From Billgrantia gudaonensis (GTDB lineage: Bacteria; Pseudomonadota; Gammaproteobacteria; Pseudomonadales; Halomonadaceae), in contig NZ_FNES01000009.1 in the NCBI RefSeq assembly GCF_900100195.1, positions 1 to 64,000 on the forward strand: a stretch of 64,000 nt of DNA, in the 5' to 3' direction. Below, piece by piece: positions 45,087 to 58,085 of the stretch. Made by a program: the position numbers and the translations under genes. A model generated the notes under the pieces. That model saw only the letters and a program-made list of their open reading frames with translations. It had not been told where the DNA came from and did not search any database. Numbering within the stretch: the stretch's first letter is position 1; the number at the start of each line of letters is the position of its first letter.

Positions 45087-45560
45087 CTACTTGACGACCC
45101 TCAGCGAAGGTCGACCGCGAGAAGGTGACGGCGACTCATCGTCGTCATCGCGACTGTACTGCGTGTCATGCTCCCCTTCGTTTTCACCAGGCTGCTGCGC
45201 TTCGGGGGAAGACGCCTCCTCGGCGGACCCGGCCTCGGGTTGAGGCATGACCGGCTCGTGACCGAAGACCATGCCAACACCCGTCTCACGGGCGTAGATC
45301 GCCACCAGGGCACTCATCGGCACCACGACCTGCATGGCCTGCCCTCCAAAGCTGGCGTGGAAGGAGAGACAGGCATTGTCGATGGCGAGATCCCGAACCG
45401 CGGTTGGACCCACGTTCAGCACGATCTGGCCATTCTGCACGAACTGACGGGGCACCTTGACGCCCGGCTGCTCGGCATCCACCACCACATAGGGCGTTTG
45501 TTCATTGTCCAGCAGCCACTCGTAGAGGCCCCTGGTCAGATAGGGACGGCTCGACAGCAT
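45087..45560 (-). CDS. sspB: ClpXP adaptor SspB
   Basis: The 157-residue adaptor delivers ssrA-tagged proteins to ClpXP. Folded domain: RPYLTRGLYEWLLDNEQTPY, QNGQIVLNVGPTAV and FGGQAMQVVVPMSALVAIYA. An acidic flexible linker follows. The final residues RGRPSLRVVK are the ClpX-binding tail. It is downstream of sspA in one operon. Confidence 0.97.
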   Translation of the reverse strand: MLSSRPYLTRGLYEWLLDNEQTPYVVVDAEQPGVKVPRQFVQNGQIVLNVGPTAVRDLAIDNACLSFHASFGGQAMQVVVPMSALVAIYARETGVGMVFGHEPVMPQPEAGSAEEASSPEAQQPGENEGEHDTQYSRDDDDESPSPSRGRPSLRVVK

Positions 45561-45599
45561 CGGTTGGCCCTCCTCCGGTTGATTGACGCCAGCTTCCGT

Positions 45600-46226
45600 T
45601 CAAGCGCGGATTTCGCGCTCGCGCTCGCTGAGCGAAGCAATGAAGGCATCGCGCTCGAACAGTCTTTCCATGTAGCTGATCAGCGGCTTGACCTGCTTTT
45701 CGGGCAGCTCGATGCCCAGTTCCGGCAAGCGCCACAGAATCGGAGCAATGCAACAGTCCACCAACGAGAACTCCTCGCTCATGAAATAGGGCACATCCTC
45801 GAAAATGGGCGAAATGCCAACCAGACTCTCGCGCAGTTCCTTGCGCGACTTCTCGACGTCCTTCTTCCCGCCTTGTTCGATTTGCTCGACCAGTGGACAC
45901 CATTCGCGCTCGATGCGATGCATCCACAATCGACTCTGAGCACGAGCCACCGGATAGACCGGCAGCAATGGCGGATGCGGAAAGCGCTCATCGAGGTACT
46001 CCATCATCACCTTGGATTCATAGAGAACCAGATCCCTGTCCAGCAGCGTGGGCACGCTATTGTAGGGGTTGAGGTCGGCGAGCTCCTCGGGACGCCGATC
46101 GCCGTTGACCTCCACGATGTCCACCGCAACGCCTTTCTCGGCCAGCACGATGCGCACACGATGACTGAAGTGATCATCGCTACCGGAGTAGAAGGTCATC
46201 GATGACCGCTTGGCCACTACACCCAT
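45600..46226 (-). CDS. sspA: Stringent starvation protein A (SspA)
   Basis: The 208-residue GST-fold protein binds RNA polymerase and is needed for acid and stationary-phase survival. Typical segments are [36 protein letters not shown] and [19 protein letters not shown]. It lacks GST catalytic residues, as usual. sspB follows by 39 bases. Confidence 0.97.
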   Translation of the reverse strand: MGVVAKRSSMTFYSGSDDHFSHRVRIVLAEKGVAVDIVEVNGDRRPEELADLNPYNSVPTLLDRDLVLYESKVMMEYLDERFPHPPLLPVYPVARAQSRLWMHRIEREWCPLVEQIEQGGKKDVEKSRKELRESLVGISPIFEDVPYFMSEEFSLVDCCIAPILWRLPELGIELPEKQVKPLISYMERLFERDAFIASLSEREREIRA

Positions 46227-46324
46227 GAAACATTCCTCGCATCAAATCGAACTCGAATGATAACACGCGAGCCACCTGTCAGGGACGCCGACGTTACACT
46301 CAACGTCGACTTCGAGACAACGCA

Positions 46325-46358
46325 CAGGGGGCGCACGGCCTATGCCATACGCCCCCTG
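46325..46358. terminator. Hairpin between petC and sspA
   Basis: A 9-bp stem CAGGGGGCG/CGCCCCCTG encloses a loop with a small inner GGC/GCC pairing, 19 bases after the petC stop. It probably ends bc1 operon transcription before sspA; U-tract is lacking. Confidence 0.55.
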
Positions 46359-46377
46359 CATCGGCACTGACGGGAGA

Positions 46378-47145
46378 TCAGTGCACGTCGCGCCAGTATT
46401 CGCGTTTCAGCAGATACGCCAGCACGCCGAAGATGAAGATGAAGATCAGCACCTTCGGCCCCAGAGTCTGGGCCTGCAGCTTCGACGGCTCGCCGACGTA
46501 GGCCAGGAAGTTGGTCAGATCGTAGACCGCCTCCTCGAACTCGTCGGGCTCCATGGTACCCGGCTCGGTCACCTGCAGAGTATGGCAGGACTGGTACTTA
46601 CCGGTCAGCGGATCAGGCTCTTCGCCCTCGACCGGCTTGTCGGTCTCGGCACAGACCTCCTCCTGAACGCCCTGCAGCGGCTCGAGCACGTTCGGCATCG
46701 ACACCATCTCGAACACCTGATTGTTGACCCCGTTGGGACGCTCGGGATCGCGGTAGAAGGTGAGCAGGTAGGAGTAGATCCAGTCGGTACCGCGCACACG
46801 CGATTCCAGAGTCAGATCCGGGGCTGCGGCGCCGAACCAGTTCTCCGCGTCTTCCTTGACCATGGCATTGTGCATCAGATCGTTGTACGCCAGATCCGAA
46901 GCGAAGATCAGGTTTTCCTCGACCAGATCCTGAGGCATGCCCAGATCCTCGGCGGCCCGAGCGAAGCGCTGATGCTCCAGGGAGTGGCAGCCCATGCAGT
47001 AGTTGGTGTAGAGCTGCATGCCCCGCTGCAGAGACGCCTTGTCGTCGAGGTCCGGCGTCATCGAATAGGGCACGTCTGCCGCGCCGGCCCCCAACGCCGA
47101 GAGAGGCACCAGCGCGAAGAGCAGTGCAAACAGTTGCTTTTTCAT
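46378..47145 (-). CDS. petC: Cytochrome c1 of the bc1 complex
   Basis: ATG 47145 overlaps the cytochrome b stop (TAATG) and gives 255 residues. A signal peptide is followed by the haem motif CMGCH at 50-54. Methionine ligand region lies near NGVNNQVFEMVSMPNV. A C-terminal anchor helix VLIFIFIFGVLAYLLKREYW is present. It passes electrons from the Rieske protein to cytochrome c in the periplasm. Confidence 0.96.
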   Translation of the reverse strand: MKKQLFALLFALVPLSALGAGAADVPYSMTPDLDDKASLQRGMQLYTNYCMGCHSLEHQRFARAAEDLGMPQDLVEENLIFASDLAYNDLMHNAMVKEDAENWFGAAAPDLTLESRVRGTDWIYSYLLTFYRDPERPNGVNNQVFEMVSMPNVLEPLQGVQEEVCAETDKPVEGEEPDPLTGKYQSCHTLQVTEPGTMEPDEFEEAVYDLTNFLAYVGEPSKLQAQTLGPKVLIFIFIFGVLAYLLKREYWRDVH

Positions 47146-48404
47146 TAGCCAGTCACCCTCTCCGGAACGGGTTTGGTCTTCTCCAGCCGAGTGTACAGCG
47201 GCATCAGCAGGAAGAAGGCGAAATACAGTGCCGTGCACAGCTGGGAGACGACGGTACGCAGCGGCGTCGGCGGCAGCGCGCCAAGGATCCCCAGGATCAC
47301 GAAGCTGACGGCGAAGGTGGCCAGCATCGTCTTGGACATCCACCCCTTGTAGCGCATGGAGCGCACCGGGCTGCGGTCCAGCCAGGGCAGCACGAAGAGC
47401 ACGGCGATGGCGGCTCCCATGAACATGACGCCCAGGAACTTGGCATCCAGGCCGAACAGGTTGAAGGTGATCGCGCGCAGGATGGCGTAGAAGGGCGTGA
47501 AGTACCACACCGGAGCGATATGGTCGGGCGTTACCAGCGGGTTGGCCGGTTGGAAGTTGGGCGGCTCGAGGAAGTAGCCCCCCCCCTCCGGGAAGTAGAA
47601 GACCACTGCCATGAAGACGAACAGGAACACCGCCACCCCGAAGATGTCCTTCACCGTGTAGTACGGATGGAAGGGGATCCCGTCGAGCGGCTTGCCAGAC
47701 TCATCCTTCTTGGCCTTGATGTCGATGCCATCGGGATTGTTGGAACCGACCTCGTGCAGGGCGATGATGTGCAGCACCACCAGCGCGAGGATCACGATGG
47801 GCAGCGCCACCACGTGCAGGGCGAAGAAACGGTTCAGGGTGATCCCGGAAATCAGGAAGTCACCGCGAATCCACTGTGCCAGATCCGGGCCGATGGCCGG
47901 GATCGCCGAGAACAGCGAAATGATGACCTGGGCACCCCAGTAGGACATCTGGCCCCAGGGCAGCAGATAGCCCATGAAGGCCTCGGCCATGAGCGCCAGA
48001 TAGATGGCCATGCCGAAGATCCAGACCAGTTCGCGCGGCGCCTTGTAGGAGCCGTAGAGCAGGCCACGGAACATGTGCAGATAGACGACGACGAAAAACG
48101 CCGAGGCACCGGTGGAATGCAGGTAGCGAAGCAACCAGCCCCATTCGACGTCGCGCATGATGTACTCGACCGAACGGAAGGCCCCCTCGGCAGAGGGGTT
48201 GTAGCTCATGGTCAGCCAGATACCGGTGAGGATCTGATTGACGAGCACCAGCATCGCCAGCGAACCGAAGAAATACCAGAAGTTGAAGTTCTTCGGGGCA
48301 TAGTATTTCGACAGATGGTCCTGCCACATCTGCGTGGCGGGGAAGCGGTCGTCGACCCAGCGCATGAAGCCGCTTTCCGCCTTGACTTTGTTCGGATTAC
48401 CCAT
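47145..48404 (-). CDS. petB: Cytochrome b of the bc1 complex
   Basis: The 419-residue membrane protein has eight helices and binds both b haems. FWYFFGSLAMLVLVNQILTG, MAEAFMGYLLPWGQMSYWGA and the Qo-site PEWY-like region (here VWYFTPFYAILRAI) are present. It overlaps petA and petC by one base each, so the three are coupled. Confidence 0.96.
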   Translation of the reverse strand: MGNPNKVKAESGFMRWVDDRFPATQMWQDHLSKYYAPKNFNFWYFFGSLAMLVLVNQILTGIWLTMSYNPSAEGAFRSVEYIMRDVEWGWLLRYLHSTGASAFFVVVYLHMFRGLLYGSYKAPRELVWIFGMAIYLALMAEAFMGYLLPWGQMSYWGAQVIISLFSAIPAIGPDLAQWIRGDFLISGITLNRFFALHVVALPIVILALVVLHIIALHEVGSNNPDGIDIKAKKDESGKPLDGIPFHPYYTVKDIFGVAVFLFVFMAVVFYFPEGGGYFLEPPNFQPANPLVTPDHIAPVWYFTPFYAILRAITFNLFGLDAKFLGVMFMGAAIAVLFVLPWLDRSPVRSMRYKGWMSKTMLATFAVSFVILGILGALPPTPLRTVVSQLCTALYFAFFLLMPLYTRLEKTKPVPERVTG

Positions 48405-48997
48405 CAGGCAGTCTCCTCGTCTTCGCCAACGATGATCACATCGTCGCTTTCGAAGCGATACGGCGGGATCTCCAGGTTCAGCGGCGCCGGCACGTTACGG
48501 AAAACGCGCCCCGACAGGTCGAAGAAGGAGCCATGGCAGGGACAGAAGTAGCCGCCCGGCCACGCCTCCATGTCGACGTCATCGGGCTCGGGACGGAACA
48601 GCGGCGAACAGCCGAGGTGCGTGCAGATACCGATCAGCACCGAGATTTCGGGGCGAATCGAGCGCAGCGGCCCGGTCGCGTAGTCGGGCTGCTGCGGCTC
48701 GCTGGACTCCGGGTCGGCCAACCGTGACGTATCGAGGTTCTCCGTACGCTCGATCATGTCGGGTGTACGCTTGACGATCCAGACCGGCCGCCCGCGCCAC
48801 TCGACGATCATGCGCTGCCCTTCATCGAGTTTGGAGACGTCCGCCTGAACGGGTGCACCCGCTGCCCTTGCCCTGGCACTCGGCTGCCAGGAAGCCACAA
48901 AGGGAACCGCCACTCCTACGGCGCCCACCGCACCCACCACGGTAGTCGCACCCAAGAGGAGACGGCGCCGCCCTTTGTTCACGCCGTTATCTGCCAT
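48404..48997 (-). CDS. petA: Rieske iron-sulfur subunit of the bc1 complex
   Basis: The 197-residue protein has a twin-arginine-type start (NKGRRRLLLGATTVVGAVG) that acts as the membrane anchor. The 2Fe-2S boxes CTHLGCSP and CPCHGS are intact. First gene of petABC, transcribed from a promoter at 49078-49106. Confidence 0.97.
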   Translation of the reverse strand: MADNGVNKGRRRLLLGATTVVGAVGAVGVAVPFVASWQPSARARAAGAPVQADVSKLDEGQRMIVEWRGRPVWIVKRTPDMIERTENLDTSRLADPESSEPQQPDYATGPLRSIRPEISVLIGICTHLGCSPLFRPEPDDVDMEAWPGGYFCPCHGSFFDLSGRVFRNVPAPLNLEIPPYRFESDDVIIVGEDEETA

Positions 48998-49077
48998 GTT
49001 ATGGTTTCTCCCATCAGCTTACCCGGTGATCCATCACGGGAATGACTTCCCGCGACCACGGATATCAAATCCGCCAC

Positions 49078-49106
49078 ATAGTAAGGAATCGTGCCGTCAT
49101 GCACAA
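49078..49106 (-). promoter_or_regulatory. petABC promoter
   Basis: On the minus strand TTGTGC (49101-49106) and TACTAT (49078-49083) lie 17 bases apart, about 80 bases before petA. Confidence 0.6.
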
Positions 49107-49162
49107 GGCGAACGAGGCCTGACGAAGGTGGCATTCATCTTGCAACCCATTGTCTGAAAAAG

Positions 49163-49192
49163 AAAAAGCCCAGGCAACCGCCTGGGCTTTTT
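49163..49192 (-). terminator. Rho-independent terminator of rplM-rpsI
   Basis: A 13-bp stem, including GCCCAGGC/GCCTGGGC flanked by A/T runs, has an AACC loop. On the minus strand a T-run follows the stem, 20 bases after the rpsI stop. Confidence 0.88.
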
Positions 49193-49211
49193 TGTCGCAG
49201 CAATGGCTGTA

Positions 49212-49601
49212 TCAGCGCTTGGAGAACTGCGGACGACGACGCGCCTTGCGCAGACCCACCTTCTTGCGCTCGACCTCGCGGGCATCGCGAGTGACGTAGC
49301 CCGCCGCGCGCAGCGGCTTGCGGAATTCCTCGTTGTACTCCATCAACGCCCGGGTGATGCCGTGGCGGATGGCGCCGGCCTGGGCGCTACCGCCGCCGCC
49401 CTGGACGGTGACGTAGACGTCGAACTGGCCGAGGGTCTCGGTCAGTTCCAGCGGTTGGCGAACGACCATGCGGCCGGTCACGCGACCGAAGTACTGATCC
49501 AACTCACGGCTATTGACGGTGATCTTGCCGGTGCCCGGCTTGAGAAAGACGCGGGCGGTGGAAGTCTTGCGGCGCCCGGTACCGTAATACTGCTGTGTCA
49601 T
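49212..49601 (-). CDS. rpsI: 30S ribosomal protein S9
   Basis: The 129-residue protein has [20 protein letters not shown], the family start, and the basic end [18 protein letters not shown] that reaches the P site tRNA. It lies 13 bases behind rplM. Confidence 0.98.
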   Translation of the reverse strand: MTQQYYGTGRRKTSTARVFLKPGTGKITVNSRELDQYFGRVTGRMVVRQPLELTETLGQFDVYVTVQGGGGSAQAGAIRHGITRALMEYNEEFRKPLRAAGYVTRDAREVERKKVGLRKARRRPQFSKR

Positions 49602-49614
49602 GGCGATGACCCCC

Positions 49615-50043
49615 TCAGATGTTCAGTTCTTGCGGCTGCTGGGCGGCATGCGGGTGCTCGGCACCGGCGTAGACCTTCAGCTTGGAATACATGGCGCGAC
49701 CCAGGGGGCCCTTCGGCAGCATGCCCTTGACGGCAGACTCGATGACGCGCTCCGGCGCATGAGCGATCATCTGCTCGAAACTCATGGAGCGCAAGCCACC
49801 CGGGTAGCCGGTGTGGCGGTAGTAGTTCTTGGCCCGGGCCTTGTTGCCGGTCACCTGAACCTTTTCGGCATTGACCACGACGATGTAGTCGCCGGTATCC
49901 ACATGGGGGGTGAACTCGGGCTTGTGCTTGCCACGCAGGCGCCGAGCGATCTCGGTAGCCAGTCGGCCGAGCGTCTTGTCCGTGGCATCGACGACGTACC
50001 AGTCGCGCTGCACGGACTGCGGTTTGGCAGTGAACGTCTTCAT
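49615..50043 (-). CDS. rplM: 50S ribosomal protein L13
   Basis: ATG 50043 gives 142 residues, equal to E. coli L13. [20 protein letters not shown] and [20 protein letters not shown] are diagnostic. An in-frame start at 50058 would add five residues but is not supported by the family. Confidence 0.98.
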   Translation of the reverse strand: MKTFTAKPQSVQRDWYVVDATDKTLGRLATEIARRLRGKHKPEFTPHVDTGDYIVVVNAEKVQVTGNKARAKNYYRHTGYPGGLRSMSFEQMIAHAPERVIESAVKGMLPKGPLGRAMYSKLKVYAGAEHPHAAQQPQELNI

Positions 50044-50299
50044 GGATGAAATCACCACATTGGATGTGTTGGATCCTGCCGCCGGCGCGCCGGCATGGGA
50101 TCGTCCCTATTTTTCTTGGTTGTCCGCCCGAAAGCGAAACAACGGTCGAGCGAGCGCGCATTCTACACGAGCGGCCACCGCCAAGGCAATGCTGGAAGGC
50201 AGCACGGTGCCACTAACCTTGACGTCAAGGTGTTTTCTTCCAGCTCGAACCCGCGCAGCGGGCGCTCTTCCAGCTTATAGCTCCCGAACGGAGTCCGGG
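50044..50299 (-). other. rplM upstream region, no gene seen
   Basis: The 256-base gap between zapE and rplM holds no convincing gene. It should carry the rplM-rpsI promoter and leader and the zapE terminator. AT-rich patches occur near 50105-50120, but no well-spaced promoter pair stands out. Confidence 0.5.
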
Positions 50300-51469
50300 T
50301 CAGGGCTTGTGCGGCAAGGCCAGGTATTCCCGCGACTGCATCTCGCGAAGGCGCGACAGGGTCCGCTCGAATTCGAAGGCGAGACGCCCCTCGGCATACA
50401 GCTGCTCCACGGGCACCTCTGCCGACATCAGCAGTTTCACGCCGCGATCGTAGAACTCGTCGACCAGATTGATGAAGCGTCGAGCACGATCGTCGCAGGC
50501 ACCGTTCATGCGCGGTACGTTCGAAACCAGCACGCTATGGTACTCGCGCGCCAGCTCGATGTAATCGTTCTGGCTGCGCGGCCCGTCGCACAGTTCACGG
50601 AACTCGAACCACACCACGTCATCGTGCAGGCGACGCGAGCGCAGCACACGGTGGTTGATCTCGATGGCGACGTCGGGCTCCCCCTCATGGCCGGCGATCT
50701 CGCGGAAGCTGCGCGCCAGCTCCGTCTCGGCTGCCGCGTCGAGTGGCGCATGGAATATCTCGGCACGTTCGAGCGCACGTAACCGATAGTCGATGCCCGA
50801 ATCGACGTTGACCACCTCGCAGTGTCGTTTCAGCAGGTCGATGGCGGGCAGGAAACGCGCCCGCTGAAGGCCGTCCCTGTAGAGCTCGTCGGGCTCGATG
50901 TTGGACGTCGCCACCAGCACCACCCCCCGCTCGAACAGGGCCTCGAGCAGGTTGGCCAGGATCATGGCATCGGTGATGTCCTTGACGAAGAACTCATCGA
51001 AGCAGATCACCCGGGCTTCCGCGGCGAACTTGCCGGCGACGAGGGTCAGCGGATTCCTCTCCCCCTTGTAGTGGCCCAGATCGTTGTGGACGCGTTGCAT
51101 GAAACGATGAAAGTGGGTACGCATCTTGTCCGGAAAGGGCAGCGTCTCGTAGAAGGCGTCGACCAGGTAGGTCTTGCCACGGCCCACTCCCCCCCAGAAA
51201 TACAGGCCTCGAACCGGCGGCAGAACCGGCGCCTCCTCAGCCCCGTCTCCACGGCCGAACAGCCCTGCCACCTTCGCCTTGAGCCCCTTGCCCCTCGGCG
51301 CATGGCGGGGCTCCGGGGGCGGGTTGGCAACGAGTTCGTCGTAGAGCCGCTGCAAATGCACGACGGCGCGCTCCTGAGCCGGGTCGTACTGAAAATCTTC
51401 CCGTTCGAGGTCGGCTCGGTAGCGCTGCAGCGGTGTCGCAACGCGTTGAGCGGTCTCGGTATCGCGCAT
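50300..51469 (-). CDS. zapE: Cell division ATPase ZapE (AFG1 family)
   Basis: ATG 51469 follows CAGGAACCGTC and gives 389 residues. Walker A GGVGRGKTYLVDAF and Walker B VICFDEFFVKDITDAMIL are intact, with GVVLVATSNIEPDELYRDGL as sensor region. ZapE modulates FtsZ under stress. It is divergent from zapG, another division factor. Confidence 0.95.
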   Translation of the reverse strand: MRDTETAQRVATPLQRYRADLEREDFQYDPAQERAVVHLQRLYDELVANPPPEPRHAPRGKGLKAKVAGLFGRGDGAEEAPVLPPVRGLYFWGGVGRGKTYLVDAFYETLPFPDKMRTHFHRFMQRVHNDLGHYKGERNPLTLVAGKFAAEARVICFDEFFVKDITDAMILANLLEALFERGVVLVATSNIEPDELYRDGLQRARFLPAIDLLKRHCEVVNVDSGIDYRLRALERAEIFHAPLDAAAETELARSFREIAGHEGEPDVAIEINHRVLRSRRLHDDVVWFEFRELCDGPRSQNDYIELAREYHSVLVSNVPRMNGACDDRARRFINLVDEFYDRGVKLLMSAEVPVEQLYAEGRLAFEFERTLSRLREMQSREYLALPHKP

Positions 51470-51563
51470 GACGGTTCCTGGTTCGACGTGATCGTTCGGC
51501 ATGTGTACAAGGCATGCCATTATACGCATCCTTGCCGCCCGACGCAGGGAGACCTGTGTCGCG

Positions 51564-51594
51564 TTGACCCCGAGACCACCAGCACCTCTATAAT
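51564..51594 (+). promoter_or_regulatory. zapG promoter
   Basis: TTGACC (51564-51569) and a perfect TATAAT (51589-51594) are separated by 19 bases, about 50 bases upstream of zapG. Confidence 0.55.
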
Positions 51595-51642
51595 GGGCAC
51601 GCACGTCGGCCCACCACCCAATCACGCGCACCGAACGGGGAG

Positions 51643-52092
51643 ATGCAAGTGGAATACGGCAACATCAACTGGATCCTGGCCTTCGCCTGTCTGGTGGCAG
51701 GCAGCGGCTTGGGCGCGATGGGATATCACCTGGCCGGCAGTGGTGCCAGCCGTCGGCAGCGGCTTCGACGGCAACTGGCCGAACGTGAGAGGGAACTGAC
51801 CCAACTGCGCGAACGGCTCGGCGAGCATTTCACCGAAGTCACCTCGCTGGTCAACCGCCTGCAGCGAGAATCACAGGCCCTGGAACAACGCCTGGCGGAG
51901 GATGCCGCTGCCCTCGGCGAGCCCATTCCCAGTTCCGGTCAGGGACTGAACGTGGCGGAAGACGATGCCGCGACACCTCCCGTCCCCACTCCCCGCGACT
52001 ATGCCGACGGCAGCGGCGGTACTCTCTCCGAAGACTTCGGCCTCAAGCCCAACGCCGAGAACGCTACCGAGCCGCAGCCCCCGCGCTACTGA
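51643..52092 (+). CDS. zapG: ZapG/YhcB family envelope division protein
   Basis: The 149-residue protein has one N-terminal membrane helix (WILAFACLVAGSGLGAMGYH), then a coiled coil (RQLAERERELTQLRERLGEH) with FTEVTSLVNRLQ, the YhcB/DUF1043 mark, and a disordered tail. It links division, elongation and envelope synthesis in E. coli. Confidence 0.9.
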   Translation: MQVEYGNINWILAFACLVAGSGLGAMGYHLAGSGASRRQRLRRQLAERERELTQLRERLGEHFTEVTSLVNRLQRESQALEQRLAEDAAALGEPIPSSGQGLNVAEDDAATPPVPTPRDYADGSGGTLSEDFGLKPNAENATEPQPPRY

Positions 52093-52167
52093 CCGGGAGC
52101 TCGCGACCAGAAGGGGGCCGCATCGCTGCAGGAGACCGCTCGTGCAAGCGCTGCGTCCCGTCGTCGA

Positions 52168-52929
52168 CTAGGCAGGGTTATCGATGTCGACGAACCGATG
52201 TTCGACACCGAATTCGCTCGCGAGCCACTCACCCAGCGCCCTGACACCGTCGCGTTCAGTGGCGTGGTGACCGGCCGCCAGGTAGTGAATGCCCAGCTCA
52301 CGGGCCAGGTGGGTCGTGCGTTCGGAGATCTCCCCCGAAAGAAAGGCATCCGCCCCCGCCTCCCAGGCCCGAGCGATCATGTCCTGAGCGCCCCCCGTGC
52401 ACCAGGCGAGTCGCTGGATATCGCGACGCTCCGGCGCTTCGATCAGCAAGGGAGAGCGAGACAGGGCACTGCCGACCCGATCGGCCAGCTGCCGCGGGCT
52501 GCAGGGCTCCGGTAGGCTACCCAGCCACACCAGCCCCTCGCCCAGTTCGCCATCGGCACAGCCCTCGACCACGACGCCGAGACGCCGGGCCAGCTGCGCG
52601 TTGTTGCCGAGCTCGGCATGGGCGTCGAGCGGCAGATGGTAGGCCAGCAGATTGATGTCGTTGATCAGCAGCGTTCGCAGCCGACGCCGCTTCATGCCGG
52701 TGACGGCTACCGGCTCGTTCTTCCAGAAGTAGCCGTGATGGACGAGCAACAGATCCGCACGCCAAGCCACTGCCTCATCGAGCAATGCCTGGCAGGCGGT
52801 CACGCCGGTCATCACCCGGGCAACGTCCTCCCGGCCGGCCACCTGTAGACCATTGAGCGTATAGTCCTTGAAATGCGACGCGTCGAGCAGCGTATCGCAG
52901 GCAGCGACCAGTTGGTCTCGGGCAATCAT
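52168..52929 (-). CDS. Nif3-like dinuclear metal centre hexameric protein (YbgI family)
   Basis: ATG 52929 gives 253 residues. Metal-binding histidines lie in LLLVHHGYFW and in HYLAAGHHATERDGVRALGE; YTLNGLQVAG is the usual N-terminal motif. Often annotated as a GTP cyclohydrolase I type 2 homologue, but the reaction is not settled. Confidence 0.93.
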   Translation of the reverse strand: MIARDQLVAACDTLLDASHFKDYTLNGLQVAGREDVARVMTGVTACQALLDEAVAWRADLLLVHHGYFWKNEPVAVTGMKRRRLRTLLINDINLLAYHLPLDAHAELGNNAQLARRLGVVVEGCADGELGEGLVWLGSLPEPCSPRQLADRVGSALSRSPLLIEAPERRDIQRLAWCTGGAQDMIARAWEAGADAFLSGEISERTTHLARELGIHYLAAGHHATERDGVRALGEWLASEFGVEHRFVDIDNPA

Positions 52930-53045
52930 GCGGGCCTCCGGACAGCGAATGGGTGGCAGTGATACACTATTGCACGCCATTTCGATTGTCACGACGGCAC
53001 GGAACTCCTTCGACCCTCCTACCGATCAGATCAGGATAGCGCCGC

Positions 53046-54266
<1,221 letters not shown>

Positions 54267-54289
54267 TCCCGCCATCCAGTCGCTCCACT

Positions 54290-54304
54290 CTGCCCGTTCG
54301 GCAG
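54290..54304. terminator. Small hairpin between convergent degS and hisD
   Basis: CTGCC and GGCAG pair across CGTTC in the 59-base gap. The stem is short and has no U-tract. Confidence 0.35.
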
Positions 54305-54325
54305 GGGTGCTGGAAATCGCGGCAG

Positions 54326-55648
54326 CTATTTCCGGATGCGGTACTCGGCCGAGCGGGCATGAGCGGTCAACGCCTCGCCACGAGCCAGCACCGACGCCGT
54401 CTCCCCCAGGGTGGAGGCACCCGCTGCCGAACAGTGGATGATCGACGAGCGTTTCTGGAAGTCATAGACCCCAAGCGGCGACGAAAACCGTGCCGTGCCG
54501 GACGTAGGCAGCACGTGGTTAGGGCCGGCACAGTAATCTCCAAGCGCCTCGGCGGTGTAGCGCCCCATGAAGATGGCGCCGGCATGACGCACCTCGGGCA
54601 GCCACGCCTCGGGATCGGCCACGGAGAGCTCCAGATGCTCGGGAGCGATCCGATTGATCAGCGCCACTGCCTCCCGACGATCGCGACAGTGGATCAACGC
54701 CCCGCGCCGCGCCAACGACTCGCGCACGATCTCGGCCCGCTCCAATGTCGGCAACAACCGCTCGATGGCCTCTTCGACGGCATCCAGGTGCGCCGCATCC
54801 CAGCTCACCAGGATCGCCTGGGCATCCTCGTCATGCTCGGCCTGCGAGAACAGATCCATGGCCAGCCAGTCGACCTCGGTCTCGCCATCGGAGACCACCA
54901 GGATTTCCGAGGGGCCGGCGATCATGTCGATGCCGACCTGGCCGAACACCGCACGCTTGGCGGTCGCCACGTAGATATTGCCCGGCCCCACGATCTTGTC
55001 GACCCGCGGCACCGTCTCGGTGCCATAGGCGAGCGCCGCCACCGCCTGAGCGCCTCCCAGGGCAAAGACCCGATCCACTCCGGCGAGGTGAGCAGCCGCC
55101 AGCACCAGCTCGCTGATCACGCCATCCGGCATGGGCACCACCATGACGATCTCGCGGACCCCAGCCACGTGGGCGGGAATGGCATTCATCAGCACCGATG
55201 AGGGATAGGCCGCCTTGCCTCCCGGCACGTAGATGCCGGCGCGGTCGAGCGGGACGACCTGTTGGCCGAGCACGGTGCCGTCGGATTCGGTGTAGTGCCA
55301 GGATTCGGGTTTCTGGCGCTGATGGTAACTACGAATCCGCTCGGCAGCCTGCGCGAGCGCCTCACGCTGATCCTCGGGCAAGGCGGCAAACGCCTCTGCC
55401 AGCCGCTCGGCGGGAATCGTCAGCTCCGCCAGACTCGATACCGCCACTCGGTCGAAACGGTTGGTGGCCTCGACCAGGGCCGCATCGCCCCGCGTTCGCA
55501 CGTCGTTCAGGATCGACTCGACGCGCTGCTGAACCCCGCTGCTGGAAACGCCCTCCCAGGCCAGCAACGCACCGAGCCGAACCTCGAATTCGTCGTCGGC
55601 CGTGGCGAGCCGGTTGATGCCGCAGAATGCGTCGTGGGATTCGCTCAT
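54326..55648 (-). CDS. hisD: Histidinol dehydrogenase HisD
   Basis: ATG 55648 gives 440 residues; the upstream frame is not coding. The enzyme carries out the last two oxidations in histidine synthesis. [54 protein letters not shown] and [13 protein letters not shown] are diagnostic. It is 46 bases behind hisG. Confidence 0.97.
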   Translation of the reverse strand: MSESHDAFCGINRLATADDEFEVRLGALLAWEGVSSSGVQQRVESILNDVRTRGDAALVEATNRFDRVAVSSLAELTIPAERLAEAFAALPEDQREALAQAAERIRSYHQRQKPESWHYTESDGTVLGQQVVPLDRAGIYVPGGKAAYPSSVLMNAIPAHVAGVREIVMVVPMPDGVISELVLAAAHLAGVDRVFALGGAQAVAALAYGTETVPRVDKIVGPGNIYVATAKRAVFGQVGIDMIAGPSEILVVSDGETEVDWLAMDLFSQAEHDEDAQAILVSWDAAHLDAVEEAIERLLPTLERAEIVRESLARRGALIHCRDRREAVALINRIAPEHLELSVADPEAWLPEVRHAGAIFMGRYTAEALGDYCAGPNHVLPTSGTARFSSPLGVYDFQKRSSIIHCSAAGASTLGETASVLARGEALTAHARSAEYRIRK

Positions 55649-55694
55649 GATGCTGTCCAGTCTCGTTTGCAGGAATGGTCGTAAAAGCACCCGA

Positions 55695-56372
55695 TCATGC
55701 AGAGCCCCGCTCCGCTCGAGCCGGCGCCTCGGACGCACGGCGCTGCTGCACGGCCGCCTCCAGACGAGCGAGCAGCGGCTTGATGCGCGCGTGCTTCATG
55801 GTCATGGAGGCCTGGTTGACCACCAGCCGAGTGCTGATCGAAGCGATCAGCTCACGCGGCGACATTCCATTGGCACGCAGGGTATTGCCGGTATCGACGA
55901 TGTCGACGATCTCGTCGGCGAGGTTCATCAGCGGTGCCAGTTCCATGGCCCCATAGAGCTTGATCACCTCCGCCTGGATGCCCTGCTCGGCATAATAGCG
56001 GCGCGCCACGTTGACGAACTTGGTCGCCACGCGTCGCCGAGCCCGAGCGGGCCGGCTGCCGTCGATGCCCGCCGTCATCAGCTTGCAGCGGGCGATCTCC
56101 AGATCGAGGGGTTCGTAGAGCCCTTCGGCACCGTGCTCCAGCAGCACGTCCTTGCCCGCCACGCCCAAATCGGCGGCGCCCAGTTGCACGTAGGTCGGCA
56201 CGTCGGTGGCCCGAATCACCACCAGCTTGACGTCGGGGAGGTTGGTATCGAAGAGCAGTTTGCGGCTCTTGCCGAGATCCTCTCCGGGCACGATGCCGGC
56301 ATCGGCCAGCAAGGGCAGGGTTTCGTCGAGAATGCGTCCCTTGGAGAGGGCCAGAATCAGTTGCTTGCTCAT
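55695..56372 (-). CDS. hisG: ATP phosphoribosyltransferase HisG (short form)
   Basis: The 225-residue catalytic subunit lacks the regulatory C-terminal domain, so it is the short form that needs HisZ elsewhere in the genome. [40 protein letters not shown] and [18 protein letters not shown] are family marks. First step of histidine synthesis. Confidence 0.95.
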   Translation of the reverse strand: MSKQLILALSKGRILDETLPLLADAGIVPGEDLGKSRKLLFDTNLPDVKLVVIRATDVPTYVQLGAADLGVAGKDVLLEHGAEGLYEPLDLEIARCKLMTAGIDGSRPARARRRVATKFVNVARRYYAEQGIQAEVIKLYGAMELAPLMNLADEIVDIVDTGNTLRANGMSPRELIASISTRLVVNQASMTMKHARIKPLLARLEAAVQQRRASEAPARAERGSA

Positions 56373-56405
56373 GGTTTCGCCTTGCCGGGATAGCGATGGT
56401 GGAAC

Positions 56406-57951
<1,546 letters not shown>

Positions 57952-58085
57952 GGAAGCCGGAACTCCTGTGGTTGGGCCCGTCATCGACGAGGCCACGGCC
58001 GCCGCCAGTGAGCGACGTGCCGCGATCGGGGAAAGGCTACATGGTAATGAAAAGCGACGCACTTGGCGATGCCGGAGCCAACCGC

